A stretch of 64,000 nucleotides of DNA from Theobroma cacao (taxonomy: Eukaryota > Streptophyta > Magnoliopsida > Malvales > Malvaceae): assembly GCF_000208745.1 (NCBI RefSeq), contig NC_030850.1, forward strand, positions 9,331,344 through 9,395,343, written 5' to 3'. Shown here one piece after another: positions 50,301 through 60,758 of this stretch. Under the pieces are notes generated by a model, which was not told the origin of the DNA, made no database searches, and saw only the letters and a program-made list of their open reading frames with translations. The stretch's first letter is position 1. Each line of letters starts with the position of its first letter. A program made the translations under genes and the position numbers.

Positions 50301-53300
50301 GCTGAATTCATGAATGATGAATGATCTGAATTTTACTTTTTGTTTTCAACACATTAGTATCCAGAATGCTGAGGTAATATCCTTGGCAAGCTAATCTTCT
50401 TTTTGTGGTTCACAATGTTAAATTGCAACTGATACTAGTTTACATGTCAATTAGAAAGGATGTATTATGCAATGGTATAGGTTTGTGCAGTTTTCTATAT
50501 TCTCTGGTGGGTAATGTCTTTCCCTAGTGAACGAGATTTGGGCAGATCAACTTTGTAAATATAGAAAACATATTGCAGAACATTTATCCAGTGATAACTG
50601 AATCTTGGTAAAAAGCTATATGATGTCAAAATTATGTTTAGTAGTGACAAACATAGGCTAAACTTATGCTGTATACACATTCGTAGTTGCCTATTGTGAT
50701 GCCTCTTCCTTTTATTAATCTTAGTTTGGGGTAATGATTCTTATTAAAACTAACGGAACACCAGAAATCCTGAAAGCTGAACGCTGTGGAAATGCAATTA
50801 GGTTTGTTCTATGAGAGGTTAAGGTCAACATGTTGAAGTTAATTCTTACATTTGCCTTTGCATCAAAAGCTGTAGAATCCTGGAAGGATAATTCTGTGTT
50901 TTATTCAATCAAATATTGGTCCAAGTATTTAGCTCAAAGGAAATAATGCAGGAATACTGTTGTTATTTATTCATCTTAGTATCCTGAAATAGGGAGTTCA
51001 ATCAATTAATTACCAAAATTATTCTTGCCTAGATGGAACGGAGAATATATCTATTGATTACATGCTTTATTTTTGCGGAATATCACTTGCTTAGGTTCTT
51101 ATGTCTTTCATCATAGATTTAGTTCAAATCAGGGTTCTGCAGAGTAAATTTCAGGGCTGGTCACTAAAGTTTTACCTTTGTCTCATTTTACTAACTAAAC
51201 TTCAATTTGTCCCAATTGCTAACCTTTTTAAAGTGTACTAAATGTGGTCACTATAAGTGATTTCATCTAAATAAACATAAAAAAATGACATCAAATATAG
51301 TTACTTACGAAACCAGGTCATTTAAAGTATGACGTCAACTCTTGTGACTCATTTCTTTTTTCTTCTCATTTTTGTTTTTTGGTTTTGTTAGAATAAAATA
51401 TCTACAAAAATAATTAAGAAAGTAAAAAAGAGAAGGGAAAAGAAAAAGAAAAATGAGAAGATAAAAAAGAGAAATAAACCTTCAATAATTTTATTAAATG
51501 ACAGGACTGCTTGAATAGTTATTATGTTATTATTATGGCATTTATTTTACATGATTGCTTACATGCAAAGAAGCACTAACTTTTTTCCTTTTTGGCGCAT
51601 GCTGCTGGAACAGCAAATTGTTCAGCTTGATCTCTCATTTTCATGGGCATTTGGTGTGAAGTGGTCACCAAGTGGCAATACGTTGGCTTATGTTGGTAAG
51701 AAATATTTCTAACTATCTTTCACTTGCAAAGACAATGTTTGTGGCATGGTATTTGTTGACTTGGAGAAAAATTTTTCCCCTTAAACTACCAGCTTGGCTT
51801 TTTGACTTGGTAAATTGTCTGTTTTGCTTCTATTTAGAAACTAATGCAACTTTGCATTTAATTTTTGGTTGTTGAGTGACTATCATTGCCTAAAACTACT
51901 AAATTAATTTGGTTCTGCCGTAGTTTTGATTTAATTTCATAAATCCACCCCCTTCCCCCTCTTTTGGGGGAACATTTCTGTTATTAGAGTCCTGCTTGTA
52001 AAGAATTTTATCTTACCTGCTATTTCTTTAATTTACAGGTCATAATTCAATGATATACTTTGTTGATGATGTTGGTCCTTCCCCTTTGGCCCAGAATGTT
52101 GCATTCCGTAATTTGCCTCTTCGTGATGTGGGTCAGCAATTCAGCATCCACTCTTGTTAATTGTTTTTTGCTTCCTTTATTTTGGGCCTCAACATAAACA
52201 TCATTTTTAATCGTGAGTTTTTCTGTAATCTCAAAAATTACTATCAGGTCCTATTTGTTTCCGAGAAAATGGTCATAGGTGTGGGATTTGACTGCAATCC
52301 AATGGTTTTTGCAGCAGATGATTCAGGAATATGGTATGTAAGATTCATTATCATTTTAATTTTTTATACTTCATTACATTAATAAGGTTTCTGGCCTTGT
52401 TTTCTAGGAGCTTTATCAGATTCCTTGGTGAAAGGAAAGCATCTTCTTCAAGTTCAAAATATGGTTCTCAGGTATGTATATCATTAAAAGTTTTAGCTAT
52501 TGACATCCTGTAAGTGTGAAAATTTTCTGGCTGAGTCTGGGGAAGGGGGCAAGGGCAGCAATTTGTAAGAACAATGTAGATCATTTCCTGGCTGGTTCCA
52601 CATATTCTTATATATAAGAAATTAATACTTCTGCACATGCTGTTAAACAAAGTTATCACTGTAAAAGTGGTAAGTTTTTGGTGATATCCACAATATTTTA
52701 TGAAAGGATTTGTTGACAGGGCTCTTATTGGATAGTAAGATCTGCAGGTTGTCTATTCAGTTGAATGAATCATGGAAAGCTCCAACTTTTGTGGATTGTG
52801 ACATTAGTTTGAGCCAACTATTTTTTCTAAAACAATAGGCTTGTCAGTATGATCTTAACAGTAGTTCTAAAAGAAATCAATGATCATATTGCTGGTATCT
52901 CTGTGGCCACTCTAGTCATTCTCAAATATATCCATTTTCATTGAAGTGGAGAAAACATAAAAAAGTAGTCTTTTTAGTATGTTTCTGAACTCGGTTTTAA
53001 TGAGAGTGAACATTAAAAAACATCAATATATGGGTATCTCATTATCCACTCTGGTCATTCCCATTTATTAAGCATCCAACTTACAACCAAGTGGCTATAG
53101 GTTGAGAGGTCCAACCTGAATGTAAGGCCACAGCTAATTGAATACTTAACTGACATGGCATACTCAGCATAATTTCCCCGCACATGTAGGTTGAATGCTA
53201 ACAGTTGAAGCAAATGAGCCTAACATGCTGACAAACAAATAAGAGGCAACAAAGAACAAGAACAATAAGAAACTTAAAAACCTGGGCTGTGATACCATGG

Positions 53301-55196
53301 TAAATTTTAGGCTGAGAATCCAATCTAAAACTAATTGCAAATAAGTTGACTATCAGAGCAAACTCTACTCCACTGGGTGACCGATTTGTAATAGGATTGT
53401 TGTGCTAAAATATGATGTCCAAGCCACACAATAGGCAGGTGATCCCTGCACTTGAAGTATATGCCATGTGATTGGTCTGTTGTTCCGACGTATAAGGAGG
53501 AGAATTAAGTGTTGAGTTAATAAATCCCATGTTGGTTATGTTTGGGGTTTGCTTGGCGCCTAGTTGTAATACGGGCTTCTTTGATTCTCATTGAAGTGGA
53601 AAAATCCTTTTGTTATACTTGTATTGTGTTTGTGATTCTGTCCAGATATTTGGTATAGCTAAAGGGAATGGATCCGAAAAATATCTTCACTAAATTTTTA
53701 CCACTTCAATAGTTAATAATGATATGAAAATCCAAGTATCAGTATTATTTGTTGCCAACATTATGAATTCAAATTAACTGTCTTCTGTAAGATATAGAAG
53801 GAATCTAATTATAATGTTTTGATGGTTTACTGTTTCCTTTTGGCAACCGTGGACACCACTTATTGAAGTCTTTTTGAGAACATGGGTTAATATCATTCGA
53901 AGGTCATTTCTCACTGCATAAATTGTGTATTTAACTTCAGTTAGAATTTAGCTAGGCTTATTTCCATCTATACCACTCACTTATTCCTCAAACCAAGATG
54001 ATTACATTGCTGTTTTCATTCTTATTTTCTCTGAAACAGTTGTTTCTTGTACTGAAAATTGAAAAATGAAGCCCACTGCCAGTGGCTTTGTGACCTAATG
54101 GTACCTTCTTCCTCCCAAGAATGTGGGGAAAGGTTTTAAGCCTTGGATTGGAGCCAAAGCATTTTGTTTTAACTTTTTATTCTTTTTTTTGTTGCCTGGG
54201 GAGGAGGGAGGGGTGTTATAGAAGTTAGGGAAAAGGATGTGGAGAGGATTAGATCCTATTTTTCAGATAAATTTTTTGGCTCCAGTAGACTGAAGTTACC
54301 TGATACATAGAGCAACTTGGGTGGTGTTTTAGTTGTTAGGGAAGGCATGGAGAGGGGGTTGGATGCCATTGCTCCAAACATTTATGACTCCGATAGAATG
54401 AAGTTGGCTGATACGTAGAGCTACTTGGGATCTTAAAAAGAAACTGGTCTAATGGGTGCAGACTTTTTCTAGTCTAGTTGAGATCTAATGTCTATTTTAC
54501 ATCTTATTTCTCTTTTAGTTTCTTAAACTCACTGCTAATGTGGCGTTCTTTAAAACTATTTATAACTTGAGGTTGAGCTTTCTATGATGTCATTCCTTTA
54601 CAGTTTTCAGAAGCATTTGGCAAACTATACGGTCAATCAAAGCATGGATTGAGCAATGACACAGTCGAACCTTCAAGGGCGCATGGAGTTGTTCATGAGA
54701 ATTGCATCAAGTACTTCTCTGCCATATTGTTATTTTTATTAAATTCGATATGGAATTTCTCCCCCCCCCCCAAAAAAAAAAAGCACTCTTATGTTCCATT
54801 CTGGATGCTGCTTATCAATTTAACCACGTACTTCCGAATTTGGAGTGGATAATTGATGCAGAGACAATCCCTTTTCTTTCACAAATTGGGGCAAGATGTT
54901 CCTTTTTTTATTTTTTTTTGTTTTTGTATTTCTACAAATAACGAAGCTGAATGTTTGACATTTTCTCGTTTTGGAACTGTAGTTGTATTGTACCTCTGAG
55001 GAAAGAAGGACCCAGAACAAAGCGCTTCAGCACCTCAGGTGGGTGAAGGGATAATAATTTCATACGGGCTATAACTCTCAATAGGAGTTGATGGATTCAT
55101 TTTCTGATTAATCCGCTCTATAACAATACAGGATTGGACGGGAAAGTGGTCATTTGGGATTTGGAAAACCAAGAAGTTGTTTCTGATTATCTCTAA
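44385..55196 (+). CDS. ARPC1: Actin-related protein 2/3 complex subunit 1 (ARPC1), 15 exons
   Basis: Exons: 44385-44454, 44844-44929, 45954-46030, 46256-46350, 46879-46948, 47174-47243, 49726-49799, 49906-49948, 51614-51695, 52039-52127, 52248-52333, 52408-52471, 54604-54710, 54983-55038, 55132-55196. All junctions are GT-AG and in phase, giving 377 residues, the usual length for this subunit. ARPC1 is the WD40 beta-propeller of the ARP2/3 complex, which nucleates branched actin filaments under SCAR/WAVE control in plant cell shaping. WD-type repeats are visible throughout, for example [65 protein letters not shown] and a final [11 protein letters not shown] serine-rich variable loop lies before the last repeat, as is typical. 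No defect is seen. Introns 6 (2.5 kb) and 12 (2.1 kb) are large and repeat-bearing. Confidence 0.95.
54761..54782. repeat. Poly-C / poly-A junction in ARPC1 intron 13
   Basis: Eleven cytosines are followed directly by eleven adenines inside intron 13. It is a slippage-prone tract and its exact length may be uncertain. Confidence 0.8.
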
Positions 55197-55480
55197 GACG
55201 TGGTTGGGGAAATGTTTTTCCAGCCTACACGCCGCAGGATGCAGAAACAGAATGGTAGAGGAATATTGAACCAAGCGGATGGATCTGTATATTAGTTTGG
55301 TTGAGAGGAGTTGGATCTGATTCTGAAATCTAAGAGGAGAAAAATTGATATGGGCCCGGGATATTAGTTGACAACTCTGTGTATATCCCAACATGTAATA
55401 TATGTGCCTTTCTGCAAGTGTTCTGTGTTTTGAATTTCATTACCACTTTTTGAAGATTCGGATATAGCTCGATTTTTTAA
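55197..55480. other. ARPC1 3' flank
   Basis: Less AT-rich sequence directly behind the ARPC1 stop codon, ending near the TGTGTTTTGAATTTCATTA stretch at about 55423. It is most likely the 3' untranslated region. Open frames on the reverse strand here show no conserved domain. Confidence 0.4.
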
Positions 55481-58330
55481 GTAATGCAAATTGATCAAAA
55501 TATCTAATGTGTGTTTTTTCGTCAATTTAACCTATTTATCTCAAAATTGGTTAATTTAATCTTTGTATTCTAGCATGTCAAATTATGCTAATATGGTGAT
55601 AACATGAGTCTAACATGTTGACATGGTGATGACGGGGTAGATTCAAATTCTTTCTTTTTGAAATTTTTTTCATGTCAGTTTTTTGGTACCATGTCATAGG
55701 ATTAAGTTAAATAAAAATGTAGAATATATGGGTTAAATTGAATAAAACTGTAGAGTATATGAATTAAATTTAACAAAATTCAATAATGCATTAACTAGAT
55801 TGAATAAAAATATATCATATGAGGACTAATTTGAGCATTTTTAACATTTTTTGTTTAACATGATGGTTTTACCAAAAATATACTCTTACATCTCAAATGT
55901 TATATATTTTTTACTAATTAAAAACTACTAGTACATCCAAGAAAAATAATTCAAGTTAACAAACGGCTACTATGATACCAAAAAACAGAATGTACATCAT
56001 CGAACCCTTTCAAGAAGCTTGCAACCTTTACTAGAACAAAAATCAAGTAAAAATATAACCCTTTACCCTTTACAAAGTCTGGATATATAAAACATAGACA
56101 CAAACCACAGCCAAAAAAATCCCACTCCAACAAACTCAACCATGACAACAAAGATTTCCAGACCATAAATAAAAGTAAAGCAATAACTAACCAATTGATA
56201 TACTATCAAAGTACTGCATATTTATATCGAAAAAAATAAATTAGGGAAAATCTTTATTATAAACACTACATGTGTAATTTTGGTTTTTAAAAATTAAACA
56301 TTTATTTTGTTTAATTTAGTATGTTAATAAAATTATATCTATACATTGGCAATGATGATGTGGCAATGATATAGTAAGCTTGCTTTTTTTTCTGAAAATT
56401 TTTTTCATGTCAGTTTTTTGGTACCACTTTATATAGACTAAATTAAATAAAAATGTAAAATATATGGATTAAATTGAATAAAATTGTATAATATAGATAT
56501 TAAATTGAACAAAATATAATAGTACATAGACTAAATTGAAGAAACATCTATTGTATAAAGACTAAATTGGATACTCTTGACATCTTTTATTTAGCATAAT
56601 GTTTGCAGAAAAAATTTACTTTTACATATCAAAAGTTATTTTTAGTAATTAAAAACCATTAACATTCTATCTATACTAAAATTTACAAACTAATTATATT
56701 ACTGTTTCTTAAAAGGATAATAAATATTCTTATTTCATTGGAAAATATTCTCATTAATAATTCACATTCATCCAATAAAAAAACTCAAGTTAACAAAAAT
56801 ACCCTTTGGTTCAACAATAATCATTATCATACCAAAAAAATGTACATTACTCAATGCCTTTAGGACACTTGTAATCTCTATCAGAATAAGTAAAACCATA
56901 ACACTATACAATATCCAGCTTTACAAAATAAAACCTTAAATATACACAACACATACAAAACTACAATAAAAGAGACCCCTATTCCAGCAAACTTTATCAT
57001 AACAGCAAACTAAGATTAACAGATAATAAATAAAAGTAACACAATGATTGACCAATTGATATACGATCAAAGTAACTTATATTTATATGGAAAGAAATAA
57101 ATTAAGGAAAAACTTTATTACGTGCACTAAATATGCAATTTTGGTTCTTGAAAATTAAAATTTTATTTTTTTCAATTTAATATATTAAAAGAAATAATAT
57201 CTACATATAATTTCATAAAATATAAAAGTAAGTTACATAGTTATATATCAAGTTAAAATAAAAAAAAATGACTAATAAAGTTAATAAAGAACAAATAGAG
57301 TTTATGAATGGCTTCTACAATTTTATTTGAACTAAACAAAATTATTTTTATTTCTAATTTAGAAAAAAAAGTTTTTATATTTGAAATTGGGTGAGTCTAA
57401 AATTCCGTAGACCTATAAAAAGGTATTAGAATATGGTAAAGACATAAAAGTAGTTTTTAAATTAGATCCTACAAATATAAGTTTAAAAAAGAATATTTGA
57501 TCATATCCATTTTTGACGTTGTTGTAGACATCATTACAATAATTACGCCAAATATCATAAAATTATTATTAAATTTGAAGAAGTAATAAACAATACATTT
57601 GGTATTATTGGAGAGTTTATAATATCAGTATATAAGTTTGAAATTGATTGCAGAGAGATAAAAAAGATTTAAATAAATCTATAATTTAAAAATATGTAAT
57701 TATAGCTTTATTTTTTATTCAACAAAAATACAAGTATGTATTTATTACTTAATGATTGTTGTGAAAGATGAATTAAGTGCCCTGTTTGTATCTATTTTTA
57801 GTGTTTTTGTTTTAAAATTTTTAAAAAAGTAATATACTTTATTTTTATTAAAAAAAGTTACTTAAATATACAAAATATATACAAAACAATAGCAAAAATA
57901 ACCGTATACCAACAAACTTTACCATATTAGCAAATTAAGATTTACAAATCATAAATAAAAGTAAATCAACTATACAGTCAAAGAACTCCATATTTATATG
58001 AAAAGAAATAAGTTAGGAAAAAACTTTATTACGTGCACTAAATGTGCAATTTTGGTTCTTAAAACTTGAACTTTTATTTTGTTTAATTTAATAGGTTAAA
58101 AGAAAGAATATTTATATATAATTTCAAAAAATAGAAAAGTAAGTTACATAATTATATATTAAGTTAAATAAAAAATAATTTATGAAATTCATGAAAAACA
58201 GATGAAGTTAATGAACTACTTTAATGATTTTATTTGGACTGGACGAAATCACTTTTAATTTTTAGTTTAGAAAAAAGTTTTTATATTCAAAATTGGGCTA
58301 ATCTAAAATCAATGGACCTATAAAAGGTAT
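55480..58330. repeat. Three-unit diverged tandem repeat, about 0.85-0.92 kb per unit
   Basis: Direct copies of an AT-rich unit. Landmark 1, TTTTTTTCATGTCAGTTTTTTGGTACCA, appears in part at about 55664 and 56398. Landmark 2, CCAATTGATATAC followed by ATCAAAGTA, appears at about 56191 and 57049, with a diverged third copy (ATACAGTCAAAGAACT) at about 57972. Landmark 3, TGCAATTTTGGTTCTT, occurs at about 57133 and 58047, with a variant at 56272. Landmark 4, AAAAGTAAGTTACATA, occurs at about 57225 and 58135. No coding region and no long terminal repeats with TG...CA ends were recognised. It may be a satellite-like expansion of an old transposon fragment. Confidence 0.65.
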
Positions 58331-58389
58331 TAGAATATGGTAAAGTTACAAAATAGTTTTTGAATCAAATATTGCAAAAGAGGTTTTTA

Positions 58390-58719
58390 ACTTTGAACTT
58401 GGATAAGAAAAGAAGTTTCTTTCGTTTTGCCAAAGGACAAACCTTACATAATAAATTATTTGTGCATTTAACATTTGGAAAAGTTTGATGGATTACATTA
58501 ATTTTCTCCAATGGAATATGCCCTAGTCTAAAATGCCAAAGATTAAGATCCTTGTGTCTTGGCTTAGAGGAATTAGCAGAAAAATTGACGGGAAGTCTTT
58601 ACATATTTTTCAAAATAGAATTGTGAAAGGTCTTGATCATCTTTGCTATCTTGCATCAAATACAAGTCAAAAAATACCCTAGCAATCCTAATCACTAATG
58701 TCCTAAATAACATAATGTG
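58390..58719 (-). pseudogene. Ty1/copia remnant, GAG-pre-integrase part (reverse strand)
   Basis: On the reverse strand, across frame breaks, the sequence encodes a GAG-pre-integrase-like block: an LWHFRLGHIPLEKI-type stretch near 58575-58530, then a CxxC-type zinc stretch near 58460. It is the downstream continuation of the copia remnant at 59445-60610, separated from it by a hAT insertion. Frameshifts and stops make it non-functional. The integrase core and reverse transcriptase are not present further left. Confidence 0.6.
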
Positions 58720-59444
58720 TAGGACAGAGCACTGGTCGGTTGCAATCAAGCAACCGACTGGAACCGACTACAACAACAATCGTTGGTTCGGTTATTCGGT
58801 GGCAGTTGCTAACGTCGGTTGTGATCGACGGTATTGGGGTCACCTCAGTTCGGTGGTTAAGGGCACTCTCCCCCTAATCGAACTGATCAAAAAACTGAAA
58901 GGAAAGGGGAAATTCCATTAATAGGCTTCATTAATCCCCCACTCATCTTCTTTATTCCTTGTCGGCCTCCCCCTATTCTTCATTTGTCCTTCCTTTTTCT
59001 TTTCTTTCTTTCTTCCTCTATTTAGTGCTTTTTGTCATCTCATCCTGTAGGCATCTATCTTCTTCCTTATTGCTAGCCGCCTCTGTTAGTGATATGCTTT
59101 TTCAGGTGATGGGTTTGAGGGGATGAATGTTAATGTTAAAGGAATGATTTTTCATATTGAAGGGCTGAGATGTCTACTGGTGTTTTTGTATAACTAGTTT
59201 GTAATAGAGGACCTTGATTGCTTCCCTACCAGTCTTGACTCCATGAATGTACAGGGATTATTATCTTGTTTGAATGAAACCTAACTTAAAAAAAAAAACC
59301 TTTCAACCAACCGAGATTAGCTTCGGTTGATCCATTTGTCATTGTAACCGGTTGGCTTCGGTCGGTTGAAATTTCTCATCAGTTTCGTCAATTTTGATTT
59401 CTCCCGAAACTAAAATTGACCAAAACCGATCGATGCACTCCCTA
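58720..59444. mobile_element. Non-autonomous hAT-like transposon, copy 3, inserted in copia remnant
   Basis: A 725-bp insert with ends TAGGACAGAGCA and TGCACTCCCTA, which are imperfect inverted repeats. The subterminal regions are rich in CGGTT/AACCG motifs: many CGGTTG on the left, CCGATCG and CGGTTG on the right. The target duplications are ATAATGTG (58712-58719) and ACAATGTG (59445-59452), 8 bp with one mismatch. No transposase is encoded. The ends and subterminal motif differ from the two hAT copies at 2269 and 5821, so this is a different family. The middle ends in an A-run at 59287-59297, like a retroposed transcript. Confidence 0.72.
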
Positions 59445-60610
59445 ACAATGTGTGTCAGTGAAGAGAACATATGTTTTCTTTGATTTAGTTAACTCACCAA
59501 CTAAGACAAAATTAAATTTAAACTCAGCAACACACAATGCATTTTCGAAAGTTAAGAGAGAAGTCAATTTAACTGTTCCTATATGAGAAATAGTAGCCCT
59601 TCCATCATTTGGCAATTTTACAAAACAATCTTTTATTGGTTTAGCTGAAATAAAGTTACTCAAAGAATAAGAGATGTGATCTGTGGCATTAAAGTCCATA
59701 ATTTAGCTATCTGGTTTTATCATGAGACTATTAACATGCATGAAACTAAAAGGCATATTATTTGAAGTATTGAAACAGGGATGGTTAAATATGATACTTG
59801 TAGAGGTTGAGTTAACTAGAGAGTGCTTTGTTTGTTAATTGTTTAAAAAGGTATTCTTACCATAGTTGCAATTAATGTCATTCTCATTTAAAAGTTACAT
59901 CAACCTGTTCACTTGTTGCTTGATGATGGATATCTAAGACATGTTGCTAGTACCTACCAACTCCTCATCTTGGTTTGATAGTGTTTCTCTAGTTTGAACA
60001 TAATTCACAATAGAGACATTATTGACCACAACCTTGCCTTTTTTGTAATTTTGTTTCCTTTTTGTAAACTTGAAGTCATTTGGAAAACCAATTAACTTGT
60101 AGCATTTATCCTTTGAGTGACCTTTCTTTCCATAGTGATTGCATACCAAATCTCTTTTCATTTTCTTCTTTCCTTCAACTGCTAATGCTATGGTTGATGA
60201 CTCAAGCACAAGTTGGGACTGAGTCATGAGATTCATTTGGGACTTTTCTCTCAATACAAGATTGTATACTTTATCCAAGGCAAGAATAGGGTCCATCAGA
60301 ATAATTTGTGACCTTACTGCTGAGAATGATTCATTTAGTTCATTTAAAATTCTAAACACCATATCTTTTGGATGCTATTTAGTATATCTCTCAAAGTATT
60401 CTACATTGCAGTTTCCAAATATGCAATGTGGTAGTGGCCAGAAGCTTTTTAGCTTTTCCCAAATTCCTTTTAATTCTATGAAATAGGAGTTAACATATTT
60501 ATTTCCTTGTACAACATTTCCTAGAGTGTACTGAAGATTGCAGACCTTTGTATTGTTTGGTAGGGCAAAATTTTGTTTTAGGGCAATCCAAATCTCAACA
60601 CCTTGTTGGC
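59445..60610 (-). pseudogene. Ty1/copia remnant, gag and protease part (reverse strand)
   Basis: Reading leftward from about 60610, a gag (UBN2-type) frame is recognisable, with stops, through ELKGIWEKLKSFWPLPHC-like and SQIILMDPILALDKVYNLV blocks (intact ORF 60362-59934). It contains one zinc knuckle, C-x2-H-x-K-K-G-H-x4-C, in which the second cysteine of the usual CCHC is a histidine/tyrosine region. The protease start follows at 59699, where the usual DSGATDH reads DFNATDH, so the catalytic Asp-Ser-Gly is damaged. The remnant is then cut by the hAT element and continues at 58719. No LTR or primer-binding site was identified at its 5' side. Confidence 0.7.
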
Positions 60611-60758
60611 TCCATTAGTTTTTGATGATAATAAAACATTTTCATTCATTTGTGTCTAATATCTCTAACAATTTTTGGGTAGGCTTTTAAGAAGGCTTTT
60701 AACATTTAAGTTCATGACTTCCTTATTCTTATGCTCTTTGATACGTGCATTTGAATGA
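60611..60758. other. Junction between two head-to-head copia remnants, with inverted gag fragment
   Basis: The short gap between the reverse-strand and forward-strand copia remnants holds a reverse-oriented copy of the gag stretch seen on the forward strand at 60810-60890: reverse-strand GTTAAAAGCCTTCTTAAAAG at about 60704-60685 against forward GTTAAAAGACTTCTTAGAAG. It may reflect an inverted duplication or a third truncated element. Confidence 0.45.

Noticed and set aside
58643..58921. 92-codon forward frame
   Set aside because: It spans the left junction of the hAT element, so it is a chance frame over a transposon boundary.
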